From NCBI GenBank assembly GCA_017651185.1, contig JAGCDJ010000031.1:68631-132630 (forward strand): a stretch of DNA of 64,000 nucleotides. The letters run 5' to 3'. This DNA comes from Bacteroidales bacterium (GTDB lineage Bacteria; Bacteroidota; Bacteroidia; Bacteroidales; ML635J-15). The position numbers and the translations under genes are program-made. Positions 55,762 through 64,000 of the stretch are shown piece by piece. Below the pieces are notes generated by a model, which saw only the letters and a list, made by a program, of their open reading frames with translations, did no database searches and was not told the DNA's origin. Every line of letters starts with the position of its first letter. Position 1 is the stretch's first letter.

Positions 55762-55805
55762 TTTATAATTTTCCAAATCTAGTAAAAAATGTACGATTTG
55801 GAAAA
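55762..55805. repeat. Downstream copy of the dyad repeat flanking the ATPase gene
   Basis: The 19-base block 55762-55780 repeats 54195-54213 exactly. Here the inverted repeat is perfect over 11 bp: TTTTCCAAATC (55769-55779) and GATTTGGAAAA (55795-55805), with a 15-nt spacer. It starts 63 nt after the ATPase stop codon. Confidence 0.8.
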
Positions 55806-55852
55806 GTATAGGTGTATTTTACAAACTATATTCTATACGACAGAAATTTAGA

Positions 55853-55882
55853 TTTGATATAATATATTTTTAACTACTTTTG
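55853..55882 (+). promoter_or_regulatory. Strong promoter with no clear gene behind it
   Basis: TTTG (55853-55856), an 18-nt spacer and TACTTTTG (55875-55882) fit the consensus well. No recognisable protein gene follows before ligA, which has its own promoter 290 nt downstream. Confidence 0.7.
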
Positions 55883-55888
55883 CAAGGA

Positions 55889-56110
55889 GTCGGCAATCTC
55901 TGTTGCTGTTTTTTTGGGGGGGTATCAATACAAAAAACAAATGAATCATTGCACAAATAAAACGAAATATACACCCGCAAAATGTTACATTCGTTCTAAG
56001 TGCCGATTGTTTTTGTGCCGAATATCAGCATTTGTAATGCAGAAAACCACACCTAAAATAGGTAACCCATTTTAGGTTGTATTTTGAGAAAATGGGATTC
56101 TCTGATATGC
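55889..56110 (+). ncRNA. Candidate structured transcript or mobile-element remnant
   Basis: The stretch behind the orphan promoter contains ACCTAAAAT (56051-56059) pairing with ATTTTAGGT (56069-56077). The alternative pair CCCATTTT (56066-56073) with AAAATGGG (56089-56096) shares bases with the first, so the two stems exclude each other. A 44-residue frame (55941-56075; start MNHCTNKTKY, end KTTPKIGNPF) crosses the first hairpin. It has five cysteines, no recognisable domain, and may not be translated. It could be a small RNA, a leader peptide with attenuator, or an eroded insertion-sequence end. Confidence 0.35.
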
Positions 56111-56172
56111 CAGTGAACTAAAGGTTGCAAATCCATACAACATTAGTAATTCATTTTCCTCACCTTAATTTT

Positions 56173-56203
56173 TTTGAGTCATCAAGGAAAATATTTAATT
56201 TTG
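56173..56203 (+). promoter_or_regulatory. Consensus promoter of ligA
   Basis: TTTG (56173-56176), a 19-nt spacer and TAATTTTG (56196-56203) match the Bacteroidota consensus exactly. The leader is about 60 nt. Confidence 0.82.
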
Positions 56204-56253
56204 CAGAGCAATAAAGTTGGGGCAAGAAATTGCTTTGAATTTATATAAATTAG

Positions 56254-58263
<2,010 letters not shown>

Positions 58264-58280
58264 TAATTCTCTTCTTTTTT

Positions 58281-58355
58281 GTCATCTTGAACTTGTTTCA
58301 AGATCTGAAAAAAGGAGAGATTGATTAACAGATGCTGAAACGAGTTCAGCATGAC
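58281..58355. repeat. Imperfect palindromic element between ligA and the helicase gene
   Basis: The 75-base element begins GTCATCTTGAACTTGTTTCA and ends with its near-complement TGAAACGAGTTCAGCATGAC, with AGATC and AGATG at the inner edges. This is the well-known dispersed REP/MITE-like type that, when mistranslated, gives peptides such as NSFQHL and KQVQDDKK. It has no gene of its own and lies in the leader of the helicase gene. Confidence 0.85.
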
Positions 58356-58389
58356 TATTAAGAGAAACAGTTGAAATAAAGAAACAATC

Positions 58390-59691
58390 ATGAATTTTGA
58401 CGAACTACGAATTTCAAAACAACTGATAAATGCCCTCGAGGACATTGATATAGTGGAGCCAACGCCTATTCAGGAAAAGTGTTTCCCGAAAATTTCATCT
58501 GGTGCGGATGTGGTTGGCGTGGCACAGACTGGTACTGGTAAGACATTCGCATATCTTTTGCCGATTTTCAATTCGCTAGAATTTTCGGAGCAGAAAAATC
58601 CACGCGTGCTTGTGCTTGTGCCAACTCGCGAGTTAGCCGTGCAAGTGCGAGACGAAGCCGAGAAGCTTGCAAAATACAAGAGTTACCGCATAAAATGCGT
58701 ATATGGTGGAGCAAATATAAATACGCAGAAGGATAACATTTATTCCGAAGGTTGCGATGTGCTTATAGGTACGCCTGGACGAATATTCGACATTGCTGTA
58801 ACAGGCGTCTTGCGTTTCCCTTCGATAAAGAAACTTGTAATTGATGAAGTAGATGAGATGTTAAGTTTGGGTTTCCGTCCTCAGTTGGAGCAAATTTTTG
58901 AGATGTTACCCCAAAAGCGCCAGTCGATGATGTTTTCATCAACTTTGACCGATGAGGTAACCTCGTTTATACAAAAGCATTTCCGTAATCCGGAAACCAT
59001 CGAGGTTACAAGGCGTTGTACGCCAGTGGAGAAGATTGAACAACAAGTTTACAAGTTGCCAAATTTTAATACTAAGGTTAACTTCTTGTCTGATATTCTG
59101 GCTGATGCAGAAGAGTATCCAAAAGTTCTGATTTTTGCCGAAAGCAAGAAGCAGGCAGACAGATTGTTCGATATGCTTGATCAAAAATTCCCTGATAGAG
59201 TAGGGGTTACACATTCAAACAAATCGCAGAACTTCCGCTTCAATGCCGTGAAAAATTTCGAATCTGGCAAGTACAATATCCTGATAGCAACAGATGTAGT
59301 GGCTCGTGGAATTGATTTTACTGATGTTTCGCATGTGGTGAATATGTCGCCGCCAGAAAATCCTATTGACTACATACATAGGATTGGTCGTACTGGCCGT
59401 GCCGATAAGGATGGTGTTTCCTTGCTTCTTGTTGCACCTTACGAGGAAGAAAAGTATGCCGAGGTCTGCAATCTTGCAGGAAGTAATATTGTTGAGCATG
59501 AAGTCCCAGAGAGTGTCGCAATATCTAATATTTTGCTCGAGGAGGAAAAACCGACTGTTACCCACAAGATATATCTGAAAGCGCCATCGTTGAAAAATTC
59601 GGGTGGAGCATTCCACGAGAGAAGCGATAAGCGCAAGAAGGTAAATTCTGGCGGACTTAAAGCAAAGGCAAAACGCAAAAGAGGAAAGTAG
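58390..59691 (+). CDS. DEAD-box family ATP-dependent RNA helicase
   Basis: The 433-residue protein unwinds or remodels RNA duplexes, typically in ribosome assembly or mRNA decay. It has the Q motif (EPTPIQEKCFP), motif I AQTGTGKTFAYLLP, Ia VLVPTRELAVQ, motif II as VIDEVDEML (DEVD instead of DEAD), motif III as SST where SAT is usual, motif V IATDVVARGIDF, and motif VI HRIGRTGRA. A short basic tail (KRKKVNSGGLKAKAKRKRGK) probably adds RNA affinity. It follows ligA on the same strand with a palindromic element between. It resembles RhlE/CshA-type proteins; I cannot assign the subtype. Confidence 0.93.
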   Translation: MNFDELRISKQLINALEDIDIVEPTPIQEKCFPKISSGADVVGVAQTGTGKTFAYLLPIFNSLEFSEQKNPRVLVLVPTRELAVQVRDEAEKLAKYKSYRIKCVYGGANINTQKDNIYSEGCDVLIGTPGRIFDIAVTGVLRFPSIKKLVIDEVDEMLSLGFRPQLEQIFEMLPQKRQSMMFSSTLTDEVTSFIQKHFRNPETIEVTRRCTPVEKIEQQVYKLPNFNTKVNFLSDILADAEEYPKVLIFAESKKQADRLFDMLDQKFPDRVGVTHSNKSQNFRFNAVKNFESGKYNILIATDVVARGIDFTDVSHVVNMSPPENPIDYIHRIGRTGRADKDGVSLLLVAPYEEEKYAEVCNLAGSNIVEHEVPESVAISNILLEEEKPTVTHKIYLKAPSLKNSGGAFHERSDKRKKVNSGGLKAKAKRKRGK

Positions 59692-59697
59692 AAAATA

Positions 59698-59726
59698 AAA
59701 AAGCAAGAGAATTTCTCTTGCTTTTT
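59698..59726. terminator. Bidirectional terminator between helicase and flavodoxin genes
   Basis: A 13-bp perfect stem (AAAAAGCAAGAGA and complement) with a 3-nt loop lies 6 nt past the helicase stop and 20 nt before the end of the convergent flavodoxin gene, with A/T runs on both sides. Confidence 0.9.
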
Positions 59727-59746
59727 GTTTTTATTAGAATGAGATG

Positions 59747-60334
59747 CTATTTCCTAATTTCATTTACAAAGTTTTCCAATTCTTGCTTTGTGGCATTGTT
59801 CAGTAGTTTGCCATTTTTCCAGATGGTTTTTGGATAGGCTGCTTTTAGGTCTTCACAGGCTTGGTCAATAGTGCTTCCACCAGATGTTGCAAATGGAATT
59901 GCCGTTTTCTCATCGAAATTGTAGGCTTCCATGAAGGTATTTATTATTGTTGGACAAGTGTACCACCAAATAGGGAAACCGACAAAAACCACATTGTAAT
60001 CATCAATGTTTAGGTTCGATTTCTTTATTGCTGGACGCGAGGATTTGTCTTTCATTTCTATCGATGAGCGCGAAAGAGAGTCTCTCCAGTTCAGATCGTC
60101 TTCGGTATAGAGTTGTTCCGGTTGGATTTCGTAAAGGTCTGCATTTGCGACCTCGGCAAGTTGTGTTGCCACTTGCTTTGTTACTCCTGATGCTGAAAAA
60201 TAAGCGACTAATGTTTTCATTTCCTTTGTTTCGTTTTGAGGTTCATTTTGATTTTCTGATTGTTTTTCACCATTTGCACAAGCGCATACACATAATGCGA
60301 GCGCAAGTACCGAAATAATAGTTGTTTTCTTCAT
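59747..60334 (-). CDS. Lipoprotein flavodoxin
   Basis: The 195-residue protein has a lipoprotein signal (MKKTTIISVLALALCVCACANG, lipobox near VCAC at about 16-19) and a Glu/Asn-rich tether. A flavodoxin-like domain follows from about residue 38: the FMN phosphate loop is VAYFSASGVTKQVA, and VFVGFPIWWYTCPTIINTF is the strand-loop region that flanks the isoalloxazine ring. Flavodoxins carry electrons or reduce quinones; most are cytosolic, so an exported membrane-anchored one is notable, though related proteins occur in other Bacteroidota. The gene has its own -7 element (60361-60368) and is convergent with the helicase gene. Confidence 0.88.
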   Translation of the reverse strand: MKKTTIISVLALALCVCACANGEKQSENQNEPQNETKEMKTLVAYFSASGVTKQVATQLAEVANADLYEIQPEQLYTEDDLNWRDSLSRSSIEMKDKSSRPAIKKSNLNIDDYNVVFVGFPIWWYTCPTIINTFMEAYNFDEKTAIPFATSGGSTIDQACEDLKAAYPKTIWKNGKLLNNATKQELENFVNEIRK

Positions 60335-60360
60335 TGATTAATGTTTTTAGTTTTATTGTG

Positions 60361-60368
60361 CAAATATA
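60361..60368 (-). promoter_or_regulatory. -7 element of the flavodoxin gene
   Basis: The minus strand reads TATATTTG, a full consensus, 26 nt before the start codon. No clear -33 TTTG is seen. Confidence 0.55.
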
Positions 60369-60396
60369 GTATAAAAATGAGATTTTGCTACGAAAA

Positions 60397-60426
60397 ACAA
60401 AAGGCGTCCGAAATGAACGCCCTTTG
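60397..60426 (-). terminator. Terminator of the rplM-rpsI-rpsB-tsf unit
   Basis: On the minus strand CAAAGGGCGT pairs with ACGCCTTTTG using one G-U step around a short loop, ending in T-rich sequence, 23 nt past the tsf stop. Confidence 0.75.
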
Positions 60427-60449
60427 TCTGATAGAATTATGAAAAAACA

Positions 60450-61445
60450 TTAATTTTTCAAACCGAATCTTATGAAACTTGTTGCAACAAGTCCCTTTTC
60501 AACAGATTCCAGATACTGAGCGATTGAAACCTTTGAATCGGAGATGTATGCCTGATTCATAAGGGTTGATTCCTTGTAGAACTTCTGCATACGACCGTTT
60601 GCGATAGCGGTAATCTTAGCTTCTGGCATAGTAGCTACGGTAGCTTCGGTTACTTCGGTTCTAATCTTACGAGCTTCGTCTGCCTGTTCCTTAGTAATCC
60701 ATCCCTTAGCCATGTTGCTTTCGATATGGTCATCGCTGTCAACGAGGTTCGGGTTGATGCCAGCTTTCTTCAAAGCAGCGTCAACTGCCTTTGCGCTGAG
60801 TTCGAGCTTAGTCTTGTTGATTGCAACTGAGAATTCTTCGTCCTTAACTTTCTGTGGAACTGATTGTTCGTCAACAGCAACAGGATTCATAGCGGTTACC
60901 TGCATTGCAACGTTGCGGCCAACCTGACGGTCAACAACCTTGTTAAGACCGATAACGGTTGCGAGCTTGTTTCCGTTGTGGATGTATTCAACAACGTAAG
61001 GAGCTTCCATCTTGTTGTAGTAAGCAAGTTCCATCTTTTCGCCTGTAACACCGCTTCTTTCGGTGATAGCATCAGCTATGGTCTTTCCATTGAGAGTCAT
61101 TGCCTTAAGAGCTTCGAGGTCAGCAGGAAGATTGTCGCAAGCAACTTTAAGGATGTCCTTTGCGAGGTTTACGAAATCGTCGTTCTTAGCAACAAAGTCT
61201 GTTTCACAGCTCAATGCGATAACAACACCAATGGTATTGTTCTTTGCAGTACCAGCGAGAACAGCACCTTCGGTAGCTTCGCGGTCAGCACGCTTGTTAG
61301 CGATAGCAAGACCTCTTTCCCTGATAAGATCCTTTGCCTTTTCGAAATCACCGTCAGCTTCTGTCAATGCCTTCTTGCAGTCCATCATGCCTGCACCGGT
61401 TATGTCTCTAAGTTTCTTTACGTCAGCAGCACTTATATTTGCCAT
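60450..61445 (-). CDS. tsf: Translation elongation factor Ts
   Basis: The 331-residue guanine-exchange factor recycles EF-Tu. It has the N-terminal UBA-like domain with LRDITGAGMMDCKKALTEADGDFEKA and the core signature ETDFVAKNDDFV. The C-terminal dimerisation-like region ends near YLESVEKGLVATSFIRFGLK. It is longer than the ~283-residue E. coli protein, with the extra length in the middle, as is usual in Bacteroidota. It follows rpsB by 24 nt. Confidence 0.97.
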   Translation of the reverse strand: MANISAADVKKLRDITGAGMMDCKKALTEADGDFEKAKDLIRERGLAIANKRADREATEGAVLAGTAKNNTIGVVIALSCETDFVAKNDDFVNLAKDILKVACDNLPADLEALKAMTLNGKTIADAITERSGVTGEKMELAYYNKMEAPYVVEYIHNGNKLATVIGLNKVVDRQVGRNVAMQVTAMNPVAVDEQSVPQKVKDEEFSVAINKTKLELSAKAVDAALKKAGINPNLVDSDDHIESNMAKGWITKEQADEARKIRTEVTEATVATMPEAKITAIANGRMQKFYKESTLMNQAYISDSKVSIAQYLESVEKGLVATSFIRFGLKN

Positions 61446-61469
61446 TGTCTTTCAGTTTTTACGTTAATA

Positions 61470-62300
61470 CTAGTTTTCTTCGGTTTCTGCAACCTCGACA
61501 TGAGCTTCCTCAACATGTTCCTTCTTTGCTGAAGTTCTTCTCTGTCTCTTTCTTTCTACTGGTTGTTCTTCTCCTTCTTCAACAACTTCCTTTGCAGTGT
61601 TTTCCTTTTCAACTGCTCTTTCGTCCAAACCTTCCTTTATTGCCTGGCACATTGTCGAAACGATAAGTTGGATTGACTTTGAAGCATCGTCGTTTGCTGG
61701 AATTGGGAAATCAGCGTTCTTTGGGTCAGAATTGGTATCAACCATTGCAAATACAGGAATACCCAATCTTTGAGCTTCGTGAACAGCAATCTTTTCCTTC
61801 AGTATGTCAACTACGAAAAGTGCTGCTGGGAGTCTTGACAAGTCAGCGATAGAACCGAGGTTCTTTTCCAACTTAGCTCTCTGACGGCTGATTTGCAACT
61901 GTTCGCGCTTCGACAATGATGCGAATGTTCCATCGCTTATCATCTTGTCGATTGACGACATTTTCTTTACTGCCTTACGGATTGTCGGGAAGTTGGTGAG
62001 CATACCACCAGGCCAGCGTTCTGTTACGAACGGCATTCCAACCTTTGTTACTTCTTCGGAAACGATGTCCTTAGCTTGCTTCTTTGTAGCTACGAACAAA
62101 ACTTTTCTTCCGTCTTTTACTAATCTTTTCATTGCTTCTGCAGCTTCGTCAACCTTTACGGCTGTCTTGTGCAGGTCGATGATATGGATACCGTTGCGCT
62201 CCATGAAGATGTAAGGAGCCATTGCGGGATTCCATTTGCGCTTGAGGTGACCAAAGTGTACGCCTGCCTCGAGCAACTGATCAAATGTTAATCTTGACAT
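61470..62300 (-). CDS. rpsB: 30S ribosomal protein S2
   Basis: The 276-residue protein starts with the S2 signature MSRLTFDQLLEAGVHFGHLKRKWNPAM. The central GRKVLFVATKKQAKDIV and VTERWPGGMLTNFPTI blocks follow, then VDTNSDPK and IPANDDASKSIQLI. The last ~50 residues are a charged low-complexity tail (Glu/Lys/Arg-rich) beyond the common core. A candidate structured leader lies upstream at 62335-62371. Confidence 0.98.
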   Translation of the reverse strand: MSRLTFDQLLEAGVHFGHLKRKWNPAMAPYIFMERNGIHIIDLHKTAVKVDEAAEAMKRLVKDGRKVLFVATKKQAKDIVSEEVTKVGMPFVTERWPGGMLTNFPTIRKAVKKMSSIDKMISDGTFASLSKREQLQISRQRAKLEKNLGSIADLSRLPAALFVVDILKEKIAVHEAQRLGIPVFAMVDTNSDPKNADFPIPANDDASKSIQLIVSTMCQAIKEGLDERAVEKENTAKEVVEEGEEQPVERKRQRRTSAKKEHVEEAHVEVAETEEN

Positions 62301-62334
62301 TTTAAAAAATTTAAGTTTACATTCTGTAGTAACA

Positions 62335-62371
62335 ATCGCGGAGTAGAATCTCGAAAGACCATCTCCACGAT
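62335..62371 (-). promoter_or_regulatory. Candidate structured leader upstream of rpsB
   Basis: On the minus-strand RNA a 9-bp outer stem (ATCGTGGAG with CTCCGCGAT, one G-U) encloses an inner 5-bp stem with a UUCG loop (GGTCT-TTCG-AGATT). The whole lies in the 110-nt rpsI-rpsB gap, 35 nt before the rpsB ATG. Such leaders often bind their own ribosomal protein. Confidence 0.5.
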
Positions 62372-62410
62372 TTAGATACTAAACTTTGTTTATAATTCAC
62401 TAAAAAAATA

Positions 62411-62797
62411 CTAACGCTTGCTGAACTGGAATCTCTTACGAGCTTTCTTCTGTCCGGGTTTCTTTCTTTCAACAACCCTCGAGTCGCGTGAGAGGAAACC
62501 GCATGGCTTCAAGCTAGCCCTGTATTCCGGATCTACCTTCAACAATGCCCTTGATATACCAAGGCGCAAAGCTTCAGCCTGACCTCTTACACCACCACCA
62601 TCTATGTTGGCCTTTACATCGTAGCAGTCCATCTTGTCCAATGTCAAGAACGGTTGCTTTACGATATACTGGTACTGCATAATCGGGAAGTATTCTTCCA
62701 TTTTGCGGTTGTTAACCGTGATGTTTCCTTTTCCTTCGCTTAGGTAAACTCTTGCGACAGCAGCTTTTCTGCGACCTAATGCATTAAATACGTCCAT
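62411..62797 (-). CDS. rpsI: 30S ribosomal protein S9
   Basis: The 128-residue protein has the N-terminal GRRKAAVARVYL, the internal NIDGGGVRGQAEALRLGISRAL and the conserved C-terminus ending KKARKRFQFSKR, where the SKR tail reaches the tRNA site of the ribosome. It starts 2 nt after rplM. Confidence 0.98.
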   Translation of the reverse strand: MDVFNALGRRKAAVARVYLSEGKGNITVNNRKMEEYFPIMQYQYIVKQPFLTLDKMDCYDVKANIDGGGVRGQAEALRLGISRALLKVDPEYRASLKPCGFLSRDSRVVERKKPGQKKARKRFQFSKR

Positions 62798-62799
62798 GC

Positions 62800-63255
62800 T
62801 TATTTAATTGTGTTTAAATCCAACTTTGTCGGGTTCTGAGCTTCGTGCTTGTGCTCGCTACCAACGTAAACTTTCAAATTTCTGAACAATTCGCTTCCGA
62901 GACGGTTCTTCGGCAACATTCCCTTGATTGCATGTTCAATGATGCGTGCAGGGTGCTTTTCAAGCATTTCAATAGGAGTTTCAACCTTCTGTCCGCCAGG
63001 ATAACCAGAGTGTCTGATGTATTCCTTGTCGGTGAGTTTCTTACCTGTTAATACAACCTTCTCAGCATTGATGATGATGACATTGTCGCCACAATCTACA
63101 TGCGGAGTGTATTCGGGTTTGTGCTTTCCTCTCAGTACGTAAGCTACTTTCGAAGCCAAACGTCCGAGGATTTCGCCTTCGGCATCGACAACATACCACT
63201 GCTTGTTAACAGTTTCCTTGTTTGCCGATATTGTTCTGTAAACCAATGTTTTCAC
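62800..63255 (-). CDS. rplM: 50S ribosomal protein L13
   Basis: The 151-residue protein has the L13 core: [40 protein letters not shown] and IRHSGYPGG. It is the first gene of the rplM-rpsI-rpsB-tsf group. The order and close spacing of rplM-rpsI match most bacteria, and rpsB-tsf is also conserved; joining the two pairs is common in Bacteroidota. Confidence 0.98.
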   Translation of the reverse strand: MKTLVYRTISANKETVNKQWYVVDAEGEILGRLASKVAYVLRGKHKPEYTPHVDCGDNVIIINAEKVVLTGKKLTDKEYIRHSGYPGGQKVETPIEMLEKHPARIIEHAIKGMLPKNRLGSELFRNLKVYVGSEHKHEAQNPTKLDLNTIK

Positions 63256-63318
63256 TTTAAAAAATCTTCTTTTAAATTAATAAATTAAATTCCTTAGGCT
63301 GGATGACCAAACGGACTG

Positions 63319-63347
63319 CAAAAGTAATACTTTTTTTATTATCCAAA
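63319..63347 (-). promoter_or_regulatory. Promoter of the rplM operon
   Basis: The minus strand has TTTG (63344-63347), a 17-nt spacer and TACTTTTG (63319-63326), leaving a leader of about 55 nt. Confidence 0.72.
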
Positions 63348-63513
63348 AATCTTTTTTTGCTTTTTCTTTAAAAAATATTTTGTCGATAAGTTGTTGAGTA
63401 GTAAGAACTAAAATTTACCCTTTTTTGTTCAGGTTTTGACTGTTGTTTTGTCGCAAATGGCACCATTATATAATATATAGGTATGCCTGGCGGAAAACTA
63501 TTTGGGCGAAGGG

Positions 63514-63544
63514 TTGCGGATTTTGCAAAAAACACTTACCTTCG
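63514..63544 (+). promoter_or_regulatory. Probable promoter of the universal stress protein gene
   Basis: TTG (63514-63516), a 20-nt spacer and TACCTTCG (63537-63544, one base off consensus) are followed by the ATG 19 nt later. Confidence 0.5.
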
Positions 63545-63563
63545 CAAACCGATATTTATTGTT

Positions 63564-64000
63564 ATGGAAGAACAGCAAGTAAGGAAGATACTGGTATATA
63601 CCGATTTTACTTCGGTAGGAGAAAGAAGTGTGCAGTGGGGCGTGTATTTCGCCGAAAAGTTCAAGATGGAATTGCTTTTGCTTCATGTCATTAATGAGAA
63701 TACATATACATATTTCCCCAAAAGTACAGCCGAACAGGATGCAAAGGAAACCCTTGCTGACTATTGCGACAGCATAATGAAAGACCATGGCATCAAGGCG
63801 GAATATTATGTCGAGGAGGGGTGTACTTGTACTATTATCAATTCTACTGCCGAACGCATTGATGCATATTTGATTGTGCTTGGAACTCACGGCAAGGACG
63901 ATTTGCAGTTCCTCTCGGGAACTTCGGCAGTGAAGATTATTCGCAAGGCACGCATTCCTTATTTTGTAATTCAGAAGAATACTCCTTACCCGAGTTACGG
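63564..64000 (+). CDS. Universal stress protein, 3' end beyond the window
   Basis: The visible 145 residues begin MEEQQVRKILVYTDFTSVGE and match the UspA fold: the first strand with the ATP-adjacent aspartate (VYTDFT), the mid region LLLLHVINENT, and the adenine/phosphate loop GTHGKDDLQFLSGTSAVKII followed by IPYFVIQ. One full Usp domain ends near residue 140, and the frame is still open at base 64000. A second tandem domain is therefore possible, as in many two-domain Bacteroidota Usp proteins. An in-frame ATG at 63483 would lie upstream of the promoter, so I prefer 63564. The role is ATP- or stress-linked regulation, not more precise. Confidence 0.85.
   Translation, partial: MEEQQVRKILVYTDFTSVGERSVQWGVYFAEKFKMELLLLHVINENTYTYFPKSTAEQDAKETLADYCDSIMKDHGIKAEYYVEEGCTCTIINSTAERIDAYLIVLGTHGKDDLQFLSGTSAVKIIRKARIPYFVIQKNTPYPSY

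Larger units (their letters stand above)
63256..63563. other. Divergent intergenic region between rplM and a stress-protein gene
   Basis: These 308 bases hold no gene. They contain the two divergent promoters and A/T-rich sequence with several poly-T runs. An in-frame ATG at 63483 upstream of the stress-protein start is not preferred. Confidence 0.7.

Overview
The window is chromosomal DNA from a member of the Bacteroidota, most likely the order Bacteroidales; I cannot name the genus. Four things support this. Two giant exported proteins end in type IX secretion system (T9SS) sorting domains, one of type A and one of type B. Promoters fit the Bacteroidota pattern TTTG/TTG - about 19 nt - TAnnTTTG. 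Start codons mostly lack a Shine-Dalgarno sequence. The housekeeping proteins (331-residue EF-Ts, Lon, LigA, C69 dipeptidase) have Bacteroidota-type features. No tRNA, rRNA, CRISPR array, transposase, integrase or prophage gene is visible.

Layout. 67-4960 (minus) holds a LysM protein with a decayed lytic-transglycosylase domain, a secreted C69 dipeptidase and a long-chain acyl-CoA synthetase. 5447-33170 (plus) is the dominant feature: two genes of 13.4 kb each encode surface or secreted proteins of 4466 and 4481 residues, with a 198-residue exported protein gene between them. The first giant carries fibronectin III modules, MAM-like (choice-of-anchor J) modules and nine InlB-like repeats, and ends in a type A sorting domain. 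The second carries GEVED, CUB, Ig-like, P-domain-like and SprB modules and ends in a type B (gliding-motility-associated) domain. A WYL regulator (33307-34227) follows. 34259-40720 (minus) encodes an S9 peptidase and a tightly packed group of an rRNA-type methyltransferase, a U32 protein and Lon. 40847-43848 (minus) is an ExbB-ExbD-TonB operon ending in a thioredoxin-fold lipoprotein without catalytic cysteines.

44092-52396 contains an LTA-synthase-like sulfatase-fold enzyme, a ROK protein, a LPP20-like lipoprotein, a glucosaminidase, a DUF1573 protein, a PLP aminotransferase and a GT39-type membrane glycosyltransferase. 52565-54048 is folE-fabD. 54283-55698 is a DUF234-type AAA ATPase flanked on both sides by related dyad repeats. 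It is followed by a 570-base gap holding a strong promoter with no convincing gene behind it and mutually exclusive hairpins. 56269-59691 encodes LigA and a DEAD-box helicase. 59747-63255 (minus) encodes a lipoprotein flavodoxin and the rplM-rpsI-rpsB-tsf ribosomal group, with a candidate structured leader in front of rpsB. A universal stress protein gene runs off the right end.

How the parts may work together. The Ton motor genes, exported peptidases, envelope hydrolases and very large T9SS substrates describe a gliding or surface-adhesive envelope lifestyle. The most unusual material is the paired giant-protein locus, the repeat-bounded ATPase unit with the adjoining orphan promoter region, and several enzyme-like proteins that have lost their catalytic residues.
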